Origin: Rhabdothermincola_A sp041688815
GTDB lineage: Bacteria > Actinomycetota > Acidimicrobiia > Acidimicrobiales > Acidimicrobilacustridaceae
DNA length: 64,000 nucleotides
NCBI GenBank assembly: GCA_041688815.1
Contig: JBDNHK010000089.1
Span: forward strand, 51,207 to 115,206
Reading direction: 5' to 3'
Under the pieces are notes generated by a model. The model made no database searches. It worked only from the letters and a program-made list of their open reading frames with translations, and was not told the DNA's origin. Both the position numbers and the translations under genes were made by a program. Position 1 is the first letter of the stretch. The number at the start of each line of letters is the position of its first letter. Below are positions 49,042-57,404 of this stretch, piece by piece.

Positions 49042-50598
49042 ATGGCGCCTCGTCGCCCCCATACGTCCTCGTCCCCGATCGCGCCCACGACGCCGTCCGA
49101 ACCCACCGCACCGGTGCGGGCTCCGCACGGCGGTGAGGTCACCTTCGCCGACCTCGGCGTCCCCCCGGAGCTGTGCGACGTTCTCGCCCGCGCCGGCATC
49201 CTCATCCCGTTCCCCATCCAGACCGCCACCCTGCCCGACTCGCTGGCCGGACGCGACGTGCTCGGTCGGGGTCGCACCGGCTCGGGCAAGACCCTCGCCT
49301 TCGTGCTGCCGCTGCTCACCCGGCTCGCCGCCGACCGCCGCGACCGCAAGCCGGGCCGCCCCCGGGCTCTCATCCTCGCTCCCACCCGTGAGCTCGTGAG
49401 CCAGATCGACGAGGCCATGCGCCCGTTGGCCCGAGCCTTCGGCCTGCGCACCCTCACCATCTTCGGGGGCGTGGGCCAGGGCCCCCAGGTCAGCGCCATG
49501 CGGTCAGGCATCGACGTGGTCGTGGCCTGCCCCGGCCGGCTCGAGGACCTTCTCGGGCAGGGCCACGTTTCGCTCGACCGAGTCGAGATCACCGTGCTCG
49601 ACGAGGCCGACCACATGGCCGATCTCGGGTTCCTGCCCGTGGTGCGACGCCTCATGGACCGCACCCCCCAGTCGGGGCAGCGCATGCTCTTCTCGGCCAC
49701 CCTCGACGGCGGCATCGACGTGTTGGTGAAGCGTTACCTCACCGATCCCGTCACCCACTCGGTCGACTCGGCCGAGTCGCCCGTGGCCACGATGACCCAC
49801 CACGTGCTCCACGTGAGCACCGCCGACCGCCTCCCCGTGCTCGTCAACCTGACGTCGGCCCCTGGGCGCACCATGGTGTTCACCCGCACCAAGCACCGGG
49901 CCAAGCAGTTGACCAAGCAACTGAATGCCCACGGCGTGCCCGCCGTCGAGATGCACGGCAACCTCGCCCAGAACGCCCGCACCCGCAACCTGGCGGCGTT
50001 CTCCGAGGGGAGAGCCACCGCCCTCGTGGCCACCGACATCGCGGCGCGAGGCATCCACGTCGACGACGTGACCCTCGTGATCCATGCCGACCCACCGGTC
50101 GAGCACAAGGCCTACCTGCACCGTTCAGGGCGTACCGCCCGCGCCGGGGCCGACGGCACGGTGGTCACACTGGCCACCGAGACCCAGCACAACGACGTGC
50201 GCCAACTGGCCCGCAGGGCCGGCATCAACCCCACGGTCACCTCGGCTCACCCGAGTCACCCGCTGCTCGACGAGTTGGCCCCCGGTCCGCGCTCGCGCCG
50301 TTCGGCGGCCGAGGTCGCCGCCGCTCTGGCCGTGGTCGATGCGGCCTCGACTGGTGGGCGGGGTGGGCAGCCGAACTCTCGTCGCCGGGGTCCGGTTCCC
50401 ACCGCGACCGGTGAGGCGGCCAGCGCCCGTTCGCGACGTGGTCGTCCTGCCGCCAGCGGTTCCGGTCGCGGACCGTCGAGCTCGTCGAACGGTCGCGGCG
50501 GGCCCTCCGGTGCCGGTGCCGGCGGGGGTCGCTCGTCGGCGGCGCGGCGCAGCGGCGGTCGCTCCGGGGGTTCCTCCGGTGGCTCGCGTCGCGGTTGA
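49042..50598 (+). CDS. DEAD-box ATP-dependent RNA helicase
   Basis: The 518-residue protein has a full set of DEAD-box motifs: FADLGVPPELCDVL (Q-motif region), TGSGKT (I), PTRELVSQ (Ia), DEAD (II, in VLDEADHMADLGF), SAT (III), ATDIAARGIHVDDV (V) and HRSGRTARAG (VI). A disordered C-terminal tail (about 430-518) is rich in Ser, Arg and Gly, including SGSGRGPSSSSN and RSGGRSGGSS, a common RNA-annealing extension. It unwinds RNA duplexes during ribosome assembly, mRNA decay or cold adaptation. A structured leader precedes it. Confidence 0.95.
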   Translation: MAPRRPHTSSSPIAPTTPSEPTAPVRAPHGGEVTFADLGVPPELCDVLARAGILIPFPIQTATLPDSLAGRDVLGRGRTGSGKTLAFVLPLLTRLAADRRDRKPGRPRALILAPTRELVSQIDEAMRPLARAFGLRTLTIFGGVGQGPQVSAMRSGIDVVVACPGRLEDLLGQGHVSLDRVEITVLDEADHMADLGFLPVVRRLMDRTPQSGQRMLFSATLDGGIDVLVKRYLTDPVTHSVDSAESPVATMTHHVLHVSTADRLPVLVNLTSAPGRTMVFTRTKHRAKQLTKQLNAHGVPAVEMHGNLAQNARTRNLAAFSEGRATALVATDIAARGIHVDDVTLVIHADPPVEHKAYLHRSGRTARAGADGTVVTLATETQHNDVRQLARRAGINPTVTSAHPSHPLLDELAPGPRSRRSAAEVAAALAVVDAASTGGRGGQPNSRRRGPVPTATGEAASARSRRGRPAASGSGRGPSSSSNGRGGPSGAGAGGGRSSAARRSGGRSGGSSGGSRRG

Positions 50599-50657
50599 CG
50601 ACCCCGAGTAGGGTCCCGTCGCCGTCACGAGAGTCGTGCGCGGTGAAGGGGGCTGTC

Positions 50658-51650
50658 ATGGAGATCTCGATCGGTGTCGTCCCCGGACCAGATGCCGTCC
50701 GTCGGGCGCAGCTGGCTGAGGAACTCGGTTACTCGCGAGTGTGGCTCTACGACTCCGCGGCCATCTACGAGGACATCTGGGTCAACCTCGCCAACATCGT
50801 GCAGGCCACGTCCATCGACGTCGGGACCGCCGTCCTGGTCCCCAACCTGCGGCACGTGATGACCACGGCCTCGGCCATCGCCACCATCGAGCGCATGGCC
50901 CCCGGGCGGATCACCGTCGGGTTCGGAACCGGGCTCACCGCCCGTTGGGTGCTCGGCCAGCCCGCACTGTCGTGGGCGTCGTTGCGTCGCTACGTCGAAC
51001 AGCTCCGTGGTCTGTTGAACGGTGAGATCGTCGACGTCGAGGGGGCCCGGGCCCAGATGATCCACCGACCGGCGCTGGCCGCCCCCCGTCCTCTCCACCC
51101 GCCGCTGCTGTTGTCGGCACTCGGGCCGAAGGGCCGAGGCATCACCGAGGAGATGGTCGCCGCCGGCACCGTCGACGGTCTCATCGACGTGGCCGGCACA
51201 CCCGGAGCGTTCGGGCGGCACGTGCAGATGGTGTCGGGCACGGTGCTCGACGCGGGCGAGTCGCCCGGTGACCCCCGAGTTCGCGACGCCGTCGGGCCGT
51301 GGTACGTCGTGAGCTACCACTACGTGTGGACCGAGTTCCCGGAGGTGTTGGCGGGCATGCCCGGCGGGGCCGTGTGGCTGGCCGGCATCGAAGCCGAGCG
51401 CCCCGAGGGTGAGCGCCACCTGGTCGTGCACGAAGGTCACGTCACCGAGGTCACCGACCGCGACCGACCGGTGCTCGACGCCGCTCCGGCCGAGGCCATG
51501 GCCGGCGCCGGTTGGGTGGGCGATGCTTCCGACATCGCCGCTCGCGTCGCCGCGTCGGCGGCCAACGGGGTCACCGAGGTGCTCTACACCCCGGCTGGCC
51601 CCGACGTCGAGCGCGAGATGCGGGCCTTCGCCGCCGCCACGCTCGGCTGA
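50658..51650 (+). CDS. LLM-class (F420-dependent type) oxidoreductase
   Basis: The 330-residue TIM-barrel protein of the bacterial luciferase-like superfamily starts MEISIGVVPGPDAVRRAQLAEELGY. It has VGTAVLVPNLRHVMTTASAIATIERM and the flavin-binding GRITVGFGTGLTARWVLG. F420-dependent members are common in Acidimicrobiia and related actinobacteria. F420 versus FMN use cannot be read directly here. Substrate unknown. The ATG at 50658 is preceded by AAGGGGG. Confidence 0.86.
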   Translation: MEISIGVVPGPDAVRRAQLAEELGYSRVWLYDSAAIYEDIWVNLANIVQATSIDVGTAVLVPNLRHVMTTASAIATIERMAPGRITVGFGTGLTARWVLGQPALSWASLRRYVEQLRGLLNGEIVDVEGARAQMIHRPALAAPRPLHPPLLLSALGPKGRGITEEMVAAGTVDGLIDVAGTPGAFGRHVQMVSGTVLDAGESPGDPRVRDAVGPWYVVSYHYVWTEFPEVLAGMPGGAVWLAGIEAERPEGERHLVVHEGHVTEVTDRDRPVLDAAPAEAMAGAGWVGDASDIAARVAASAANGVTEVLYTPAGPDVEREMRAFAAATLG

Positions 51651-51726
51651 TCCGAGGTTTCTCCCGGGGCGGCGACTGCTTCGGAACGCGAACGACTGGA
51701 CGAGTCGTCATCGGTAGCGGGGCCGG

Positions 51727-51732
51727 TACCGT
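51727..51732 (+). promoter_or_regulatory. -10 hexamer TACCGT of a leaderless promoter
   Basis: TACCGT ends six bases before the ATG at 51739; predicted transcription start equals the A of the start codon and no ribosome site is seen. Confidence 0.5.
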
Positions 51733-51738
51733 CGGCGC

Positions 51739-52725
51739 ATGAACGAGCCTGGCAACAGTTCGACCGTCAGCTACGGGCCAGTCACCTACACCTCCGCAAC
51801 ACCGCCCCCGCCCGACGGGTTGGCCTGGCCCCATGACTTCGACGCCGGGTACGGCGCCGGCCTGCGCACGGCCGTGTCGCTCGGCGGTGGCGGTCTGTTC
51901 TTCGTGGCCTGGCAGGTGTCGTATCTGTCCGAGATGCTTTCCCGTGGAATCGATCTGGCCGGGGCCCAACGGGTGGTGGGCACGTCGGCGGGTTCGCTGG
52001 TGGCGTCGGTGCTCGAGGCCGGCAACCTTTCCCGGCTCCGCAAGGAGGTCGGGGTGCTGGCCCGGCTGCCCAAGCTGATGGCCGCTTTGGCGCCGGCCGC
52101 CGATCTGCACCCCAGTCAGCTGCGGGCTCTCGAGCGGTTCGGGCTGGCCGCCGACGCCGAGCCCGACACCATCAGGGCCATCGGCCATGCCGCCCTGGCG
52201 GCCCGGACGCCGGGGCCGGCGGTGATGCCCCGGAATCTGGCCCTCATCTTGGCATCACGGGGGTGGCCGTCGGCCGCCCTCCACGTGACGTGCGTCGACG
52301 CCTACACGGGCGAGCGGTGTGTGACAACGGGCAACAGCCGGGTGCCTGTCACCCGGGCGGTCGCCGCCAGCAGCGCGGTGCCCGGCCTCTTCGCCCCCCA
52401 GCCCATCCTCGACCGGCGTTGCATGGACGGCGGCGTGAGCGGCACGGGGCTGCACCTCGACGTGGTGGCGGGAGCCGACAAGGTCGTGGTGCTGGGGCTC
52501 ACCGATGGCGCGGGGGTGACCGAGGGCATGATGACCAATGCTCCCGGCAGCATCGCCCGGGAGCTCGACGCCCTGGCGGGGTCGGGGAGCGAGGTCTTCT
52601 TCCGGAGGCCCGAACACATGGACCCGTTGACCCTCATGGATCCCAAGGCCGTGCCCGAGGCCTTGGCCATGGGCCGTCGTCAGGCGGGCGTCGACGCCGC
52701 GGAACTCCAGGTCTTCTGGGCCTGA
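51739..52725 (+). CDS. Patatin-like phospholipase family protein
   Basis: The 328-residue protein has the patatin landmarks: glycine-rich oxyanion loop SLGGGGLFF (about 50-58), nucleophile Ser in GTSAGS (about 82-87), and the catalytic Asp in MDGGVSGTG (about 234-242). The patatin family hydrolyses acyl-lipids with a Ser-Asp dyad. No signal peptide or membrane span is seen, so it is probably cytosolic or membrane-associated. The ATG at 51739 has a leaderless-type -10 box. Confidence 0.87.
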   Translation: MNEPGNSSTVSYGPVTYTSATPPPPDGLAWPHDFDAGYGAGLRTAVSLGGGGLFFVAWQVSYLSEMLSRGIDLAGAQRVVGTSAGSLVASVLEAGNLSRLRKEVGVLARLPKLMAALAPAADLHPSQLRALERFGLAADAEPDTIRAIGHAALAARTPGPAVMPRNLALILASRGWPSAALHVTCVDAYTGERCVTTGNSRVPVTRAVAASSAVPGLFAPQPILDRRCMDGGVSGTGLHLDVVAGADKVVVLGLTDGAGVTEGMMTNAPGSIARELDALAGSGSEVFFRRPEHMDPLTLMDPKAVPEALAMGRRQAGVDAAELQVFWA

Positions 52726-52795
52726 TCGACGTGCTTTCGCTCCGGTTCGTTCGCCGGTCACGCAGGGCCCACTCCCGGCGGACTAAGAAAGTGTC

Positions 52796-53065
52796 ATGAG
52801 CTACGAGGACATCCCACCCCCGGAACCCAAGCCGATCGACGAGACGAACTGGATGGTGCTGAAAGGCTTCATGGAGCGGGCGGTCCTGCGGGGCCAGCCC
52901 CATGGCGACGAGAAGTGCGACAACTGCATCTACTACCTCGATCCGGACGAGTCCCTCCACTACTGCTGGCATCCCCAGATCCGCATCCTCGTGGGTGGCG
53001 AGTGGTGGTGCCAATGGTGGGAGCCGATCCCCGCCGACGAGAACGAAGCACCCGCCGCTTCGTAG
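52796..53065 (+). CDS. 89-aa four-cysteine protein resembling a HiPIP-type iron-sulfur module
   Basis: The small protein has four cysteines in the order C41-x2-C44-x12-C57-x14-C72, with aromatic residues around them (IYYL, HYCWHP, EWWCQWWEP). This is similar to the high-potential iron-sulfur protein pattern C-x2-C-(14-16)-C-(13-15)-C with a Trp near the last cysteine. A related fold is also found in benzylsuccinate synthase beta subunits. There is no signal peptide, so it would be cytosolic. It could instead be a structural zinc site; redox activity is inference. It stands alone with a purine-rich leader (AAGAAAG) as ribosome site. Confidence 0.6.
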   Translation: MSYEDIPPPEPKPIDETNWMVLKGFMERAVLRGQPHGDEKCDNCIYYLDPDESLHYCWHPQIRILVGGEWWCQWWEPIPADENEAPAAS

Positions 53066-53176
53066 CGAGCGTCCTCTCCGTTTCCTTCCGACGCGCCGAC
53101 CAAGTGTGCGGAGGTCCTCCTTGCGTTCCGGCACGACCGGACGTTCATGGCGCCCGGGCACCCCGGGGCTCAGAGC

Positions 53177-53182
53177 TAGCGT
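53177..53182 (+). promoter_or_regulatory. -10 hexamer TAGCGT of a leaderless promoter
   Basis: TAGCGT ends six bases before the GTG at 53189. No ribosome site precedes the start, so the mRNA is expected to begin at the start codon. Confidence 0.5.
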
Positions 53183-53188
53183 CTAGGC

Positions 53189-54007
53189 GTGAATCCCGTC
53201 GAGTTGGCCTTCGCGGCGTTGGTCACGGCGACCCTCGGGTCACTCGGGGGGCTGGGTGGGGCGGTGCTGTTGGTGCCGGTGCTCGTAGTCGCCGGGGTCG
53301 AGCCTCGGCTGGCCGCGCCCCTCGGGCTCATCTCGGTGGCCGCGGGTTCACTCGCCGCCGCCCCCCGACAACTCACCGACCGCGTCGTCAACCACCGGAT
53401 CGGCGTGTCGCTCGAGATCGCGGCTTCGGCGGCGGCGCTGGTGGGGGCGGTCGTGTCCGGGGTGGTCTCCGAGCGTCTTTTGTCGGTCGTCCTCGGTGTG
53501 GTGGCACTGGCGGCGGCGGTCGTCGGCGCCCGGCGCAAGGGCATGCGCAACAAGCCGGATCCGGCCCTGAGCGCCGCTGATCTGGGCGAGCGGCCGGGTA
53601 CCCTCGCCGGGGTCTATCCCCTCGACGACGGGTTCGTGCCCTACCAGGCCAAGCGGGTTCCGCTCGGGCTGTTGGGGATGGGCGCGGCCGGACTGATCGC
53701 CGGCCTCTCCGGGGTGAGCGGTGGGTTCATCAAGACCCCGGTCACCACCGAGGTCATGCACGTACCCGTGAAGGTTGCTGCCGCAACCACGACGTTCACG
53801 GTCGGGATCACGTCTGCCGTCGCCCTGCTCGTGTTCGCCTCCCAGGGTCGGGTGGTGCCATCGGATGCCGCCTTGGTGGCCGGCGCCAGCCTGGTGGGCG
53901 GGGTCATCGGGGCCCGGCTCCAATCGGTGTTGTCGCCCCCGGTGGTGCGATTGGTGTTGGCCGGCCTGCTGGCCGTGGTCGGGGTCGTGCTGTTGGTGCG
54001 GGCGTGA
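53189..54007 (+). CDS. TSUP (TauE/SafE) family sulfite/sulfonate exporter-like permease
   Basis: The 272-residue protein has seven to eight hydrophobic helices. The N-terminal repeat has LGGLGGAVLLVPVLVVAGVEPRLA; the C-terminal repeat has GLIAGLSGVSGGFIKTPV, the mirror-related motif of TauE/SafE transporters. These move sulfite, sulfoacetate or other small anions. A cytosolic loop (about 110-160) separates the repeats. GTG start. The next gene overlaps by four bases and encodes a three-helix partner, a known association. Confidence 0.87.
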   Translation: MNPVELAFAALVTATLGSLGGLGGAVLLVPVLVVAGVEPRLAAPLGLISVAAGSLAAAPRQLTDRVVNHRIGVSLEIAASAAALVGAVVSGVVSERLLSVVLGVVALAAAVVGARRKGMRNKPDPALSAADLGERPGTLAGVYPLDDGFVPYQAKRVPLGLLGMGAAGLIAGLSGVSGGFIKTPVTTEVMHVPVKVAAATTTFTVGITSAVALLVFASQGRVVPSDAALVAGASLVGGVIGARLQSVLSPPVVRLVLAGLLAVVGVVLLVRA

Positions 54008-54267
54008 ACGACCTGCGGGTGCTGGCGTCGATATTGAGGGTCGGAGTGGTGGTGGCGTTCGCGCTCGCGCTCGCAGGGACGTTCGTGCCCGGTCCGGTCG
54101 GCATCGCGGCGGCGGTGGCCTGCATCGCCGTGTTGGTCACCGCTCCGGTCCTGCGGGTGGGCTGGCTCACCGTCGACTGGATCCGCGACGGGGATCGCTG
54201 GTTCGCCCTGCTCGGTGGCGCGTTGTTGCTGGTGCTCGCCACCGGCGCCGTGGTGGCCCTGCGCTGA
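54004..54267 (+). CDS. DUF1634-like small membrane protein
   Basis: The 87-residue protein has three hydrophobic segments (about 9-26, 30-48 and 65-83) and the central LRVGWLTVDWIRDGDRWFALLGGALLL. DUF1634 proteins are three-helix companions of TSUP transporters. The GTG start at 54004 overlaps the transporter stop by four bases (GTGA), so the pair is translationally coupled. Confidence 0.75.
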   Translation: MNDLRVLASILRVGVVVAFALALAGTFVPGPVGIAAAVACIAVLVTAPVLRVGWLTVDWIRDGDRWFALLGGALLLVLATGAVVALR

Positions 54268-54316
54268 GATCTGCCTCAGGCCGAGGTCAGCGGGAGGCAA
54301 CGCATTCCACGCCGCG

Positions 54317-55249
54317 TCACCGGAGCTCCCGGTCGTCGTCACCGTCGGGGAGGTTGCTGGCCAGGCGGATCAGCTCGTCCTCGGCCGGTGGGCGCAACGC
54401 CAGCTTGGTCACCTTGCGCACAGAGAGGGCCGACATGGTGCCCCCGACGGCCACGCCCACCACGGGTAGCAGGGTACGGGCGAATCGGCGCCCGGTGCGT
54501 TTGAGCAACGCGTCGCCCAACCACCGCGACGCATCGCGGGCCACGTGGTTGCTGGCCCGTCGTCCCACGGCATCGCCGTAGCCGGCGGCCTCGGCCAGGT
54601 CGGTGACGATCAGGCCCGGGTCGGGGGAGCGATGGGCCCGGTTGTACTGCTGGGCCCGTGCCGACGCGGCGACATAGGTCTCGAGCACCTCCCCGGCGAT
54701 GGCGGCCACGATGGCCGTGGTGGCGGCGGCGCCCATCGTGGCGTAGGCGGCAATCTCTTCGGAGGCGGCCGCGGCCGCCCCTCCCGCTCCTCCCATCGCC
54801 ACGTGGCGCCACTCGGCCTCACCGGCGAGGGGGTGGTGGACGGCGGCCACGATCACCACCCGTTCGGCCTGGAGGAAGCGTGACCCCACCCGCTCGAGCA
54901 CCCGCTCGACCTGGTCGCGGCTGAAGGCCTTGCGGCGCTTCAGGCCGGTCACCTCGTCGTAGACGTCGGCCACGATGCCGTCCCACAGATGCTCGAGCTC
55001 GTCGCGGACCTCGGCCGGCAGCCGGTCGCTGCGCAGCCGTCGCGGCGCCGCCTTCCCGAAGCGCAGGCGGTCGGCCAGGGCCGGAGGCAGGTCGGCCAGT
55101 GAGAGATGCCGAACCGGCGAACCGGGCGGGGTGGAGACGACGAGTTCGTCGCTGACGTCACCCTCGCCGGGGTCGCGAGGCCCCGGCCCGACCGGAGGAG
55201 GCGGAGGGGGCGGCATCGGCGCGCCGGGCGGCGGTGGGAGGTCGCTCAC
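54317..55249 (-). CDS. Hypothetical protein with Ala-rich hydrophobic helices
   Basis: The 310-residue protein begins with a Pro-rich disordered segment (MSDLPPPPGAPMPP...). It then has a helical region with LPAEVRDELEHLWDGIVADVYDEVTGL and FSRDQVERVLERV, an Ala-rich hydrophobic region (GGAGGAAAAASEEIAAYATMGAAATTAIVAAIAG, about 155-185), and RRFARTLLPVVGVAVGGTMSAL near the end. It may be a membrane-bending or channel-like protein; the layout recalls EcsC-type proteins, but no family can be assigned. GTG start at 55249. It lies 49 bases downstream of the ferritin-like gene on the same strand. Confidence 0.6.
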   Translation of the reverse strand: MSDLPPPPGAPMPPPPPPPVGPGPRDPGEGDVSDELVVSTPPGSPVRHLSLADLPPALADRLRFGKAAPRRLRSDRLPAEVRDELEHLWDGIVADVYDEVTGLKRRKAFSRDQVERVLERVGSRFLQAERVVIVAAVHHPLAGEAEWRHVAMGGAGGAAAAASEEIAAYATMGAAATTAIVAAIAGEVLETYVAASARAQQYNRAHRSPDPGLIVTDLAEAAGYGDAVGRRASNHVARDASRWLGDALLKRTGRRFARTLLPVVGVAVGGTMSALSVRKVTKLALRPPAEDELIRLASNLPDGDDDRELR

Positions 55250-55298
55250 GCCATCGTGTGTACCAGCCCGACCGGCCGGTCGGGTGGCGACGGCTGGT

Positions 55299-56444
55299 TC
55301 AGGCCGCGCTCTCGGCGCGGTCCTTGGCCACCTCGTCGAGCAGCTCGTACTCCTCGCCGGTGTCGGCCCAGTCCTCGAACTGGCTCACGCCCAGCGTGTC
55401 GAACCGGGTCCGCAACCAACCGTTGTTGGCGTCGAGCAGCCCCAGCTTCTTGCAGTTGGGCACGATCTTGGAGAACAGAAGCTGTTGGAACGGGTCCTGG
55501 TTCTTCAGCTCGGGGTCGTCCTGCTTGAAGATGCGGATGGCTTCTCGCGGGTCCACCCCGAGCCGTTCCCACACCTCCTGGAGCAGGAACCGGTCGCGCA
55601 TGCGCACGGCGGCCTCGAAGGCGAACTCCTGGCGGTCGAGGAGCTCGGCGTCGGTGAGACCGGCGTAGTACTCCTTGAGCGACAGCACGCCGAAGGCCAC
55701 GTGACGGGCCTCGTCGCTCATCACGTAGCGCAGGAGCTGCTTGAGCAGGGGGCACGGGGTGGTCTGCTGGGCGAGACCGAACGACGCCAGGGCCAGGCCC
55801 TCGACCATGATCTGCATGCCCAGGTAGGTCATGTCCCAGCGGCTGTCGCTGATGATGTCGTCGAGCAGCATCTTCAGGTGGTGGTTGATCGGGTAGTGCC
55901 CGTCGAGCTTGGTGTCGAGGTACTTGGCGAACACCTCGACGTGGCGGGCTTCGTCCATCACCTGGGTGGAGGCGTAGTACTTGGCGTCGATCCACGGCAC
56001 CGTCTCGACGATCTTGGCCGTGCACACCAGGGCCCCCTGCTCGCCGTGCAGGAACTGGCTGAGGCTCCACTGCTGGCGGTTGACGCCGAACTGCAGCCAC
56101 TCGTCGTTCCCCCATGAGGCCAGCGACGTGCCTTTCAGGTCGATCCCGACCGCGGCGAGACCTTCGAGGGTGGGGGTGAGCGGGTGGTTGCGGGCGAGCT
56201 TCTCGGGATCGACGTCGGTCGACCAGTCGAGGTCGGTCTCGGCGTTCCACTGCGAGGTCTTGGCCTTCTCGTAGAGCTTGGCCAGGGGCTCGCGGCTGCG
56301 CTCGTAGTCCCAGGTGAAGATGGTGTCGGCGTTGTTGGAAACCGTGTGGATGGCTTCGGTCAGGTCAGTGTTGGTGACGGCGAGGATGGCGTCGAGGTCG
56401 TCGACGTCGTCGCGTCCGAGGATCTCGGCATCGGATCGGGCCAT
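55299..56444 (-). CDS. Ferritin-like diiron protein (R2/desaturase-like fold)
   Basis: A 381-residue, mostly helical protein with two copies of the diiron motif E-A-R-H: MDEARHVEVF (about residue 163) and SDEARHVAFG (about 242), plus glutamates in HGEQGALV and MVEGLALASF. These give the four-carboxylate, two-histidine diiron set of ferritin-like oxygenases, aldehyde-deformylating enzymes and desaturases. The reaction cannot be told from sequence alone. An AurF-like N-oxygenase or fatty-acid modifying role is possible. The start ATG 56444 is preceded by GAGGGGAA. The next gene upstream is znuB, so iron and zinc genes are neighbours here. Confidence 0.85.
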   Translation of the reverse strand: MARSDAEILGRDDVDDLDAILAVTNTDLTEAIHTVSNNADTIFTWDYERSREPLAKLYEKAKTSQWNAETDLDWSTDVDPEKLARNHPLTPTLEGLAAVGIDLKGTSLASWGNDEWLQFGVNRQQWSLSQFLHGEQGALVCTAKIVETVPWIDAKYYASTQVMDEARHVEVFAKYLDTKLDGHYPINHHLKMLLDDIISDSRWDMTYLGMQIMVEGLALASFGLAQQTTPCPLLKQLLRYVMSDEARHVAFGVLSLKEYYAGLTDAELLDRQEFAFEAAVRMRDRFLLQEVWERLGVDPREAIRIFKQDDPELKNQDPFQQLLFSKIVPNCKKLGLLDANNGWLRTRFDTLGVSQFEDWADTGEEYELLDEVAKDRAESAA

Positions 56445-56522
56445 GGTGGGTTCCCCTCGCGTCGTCGCTGTGGTGGCGTGGTCTTTTCGGCACTGCGGGC
56501 CGTCGCCATGATGTGACCCCCG

Positions 56523-57404
56523 TCATGGTAGGGCGGGGGACCGGGGTTTCCCAGCGTCGGGTGCGGAGCGCCGGTGCGCGGGGGTGAAGGCCAGGACCGT
56601 GAGCCAGATCACGAACACGACGGTCACGACGAAGAAGCTGGGCGGCAGGTTGAACATCGTGGCCAGCACGAGCCCCGTGACCACACCGACCAGGGCGATG
56701 GCGGTGCCGAGCAGGGCGACCATGGCGGGCCGGGCGGTGAGTCGCAGCGCCGTGGCCGACGGGGTGACGACGAGCGCGAAGAGCAACAGGGTGCCCACCA
56801 CCTGCACGGCCATCGTGATGACCAGGGCCAAGAGCACCAGGAAGGCCATCCCCAGGGCCCGGATGGGCAGGCCCCGGGCTTCGGCGACCCGCTCGTTCAC
56901 CGAAGCGAAGGTGAGGGGTCGGGCGATGACCGCGAGGGCCAGCACGATCGCCGCGGCGATGAGCCCGAACGTCAGCAGCTCGTCGTCGGAGATGGCGAGG
57001 AGATTGCCGAACAGGACGTTGGTGATGGTGTTGGCGCTCTTGGTGGCAAGAGAGTTGAAGAGCACGCCGAGACCGGTGGCGAAGGCAAGGATGGTGCCGG
57101 TCGAGATCTCACGGTCGGACATGCGCTTGCCCAGCAGGCCGATGGCCAAGGCTCCCACGATGGTGAACACGGCGAGCCCGAGGGTCACCGGTACCCCGAT
57201 CAGGATGGCACCCGTGGCCCCGGGGAAGCCGATGTGGGCGAGAGCGTGAGCGGCGAAGGCGTGTTGGCGGATCACCACGAAGTAGCCGAGGAGTCCGGCG
57301 GCGACGGCCACGATGCACCCACCGATGAGGGCGTTGCGCATGAAGCCGGACTGGAGGACTTCCCACCAGTCCGACTGGAACGACACCGCGCCGAGCGCCG
57401 TCAC
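56523..57404 (-). CDS. znuB: Zinc ABC transporter permease
   Basis: The 293-residue protein has about eight to nine membrane helices of the ABC-3 family. The N-terminus has FMRNALIGGCIVAVAAGLLGYFVVIRQHAFAAHALAHIGFPG (typical ZnuB/AztB start), and there is the cytoplasmic loop NERVAEARGLPIRALG that contacts the ATPase. It forms the import channel for Zn2+ with ZnuC and ZnuA. The GTG start overlaps the znuC stop by four bases. The C-terminus ends in a basic, Pro-rich tail. Confidence 0.92.
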   Translation of the reverse strand: MTALGAVSFQSDWWEVLQSGFMRNALIGGCIVAVAAGLLGYFVVIRQHAFAAHALAHIGFPGATGAILIGVPVTLGLAVFTIVGALAIGLLGKRMSDREISTGTILAFATGLGVLFNSLATKSANTITNVLFGNLLAISDDELLTFGLIAAAIVLALAVIARPLTFASVNERVAEARGLPIRALGMAFLVLLALVITMAVQVVGTLLLFALVVTPSATALRLTARPAMVALLGTAIALVGVVTGLVLATMFNLPPSFFVVTVVFVIWLTVLAFTPAHRRSAPDAGKPRSPALP

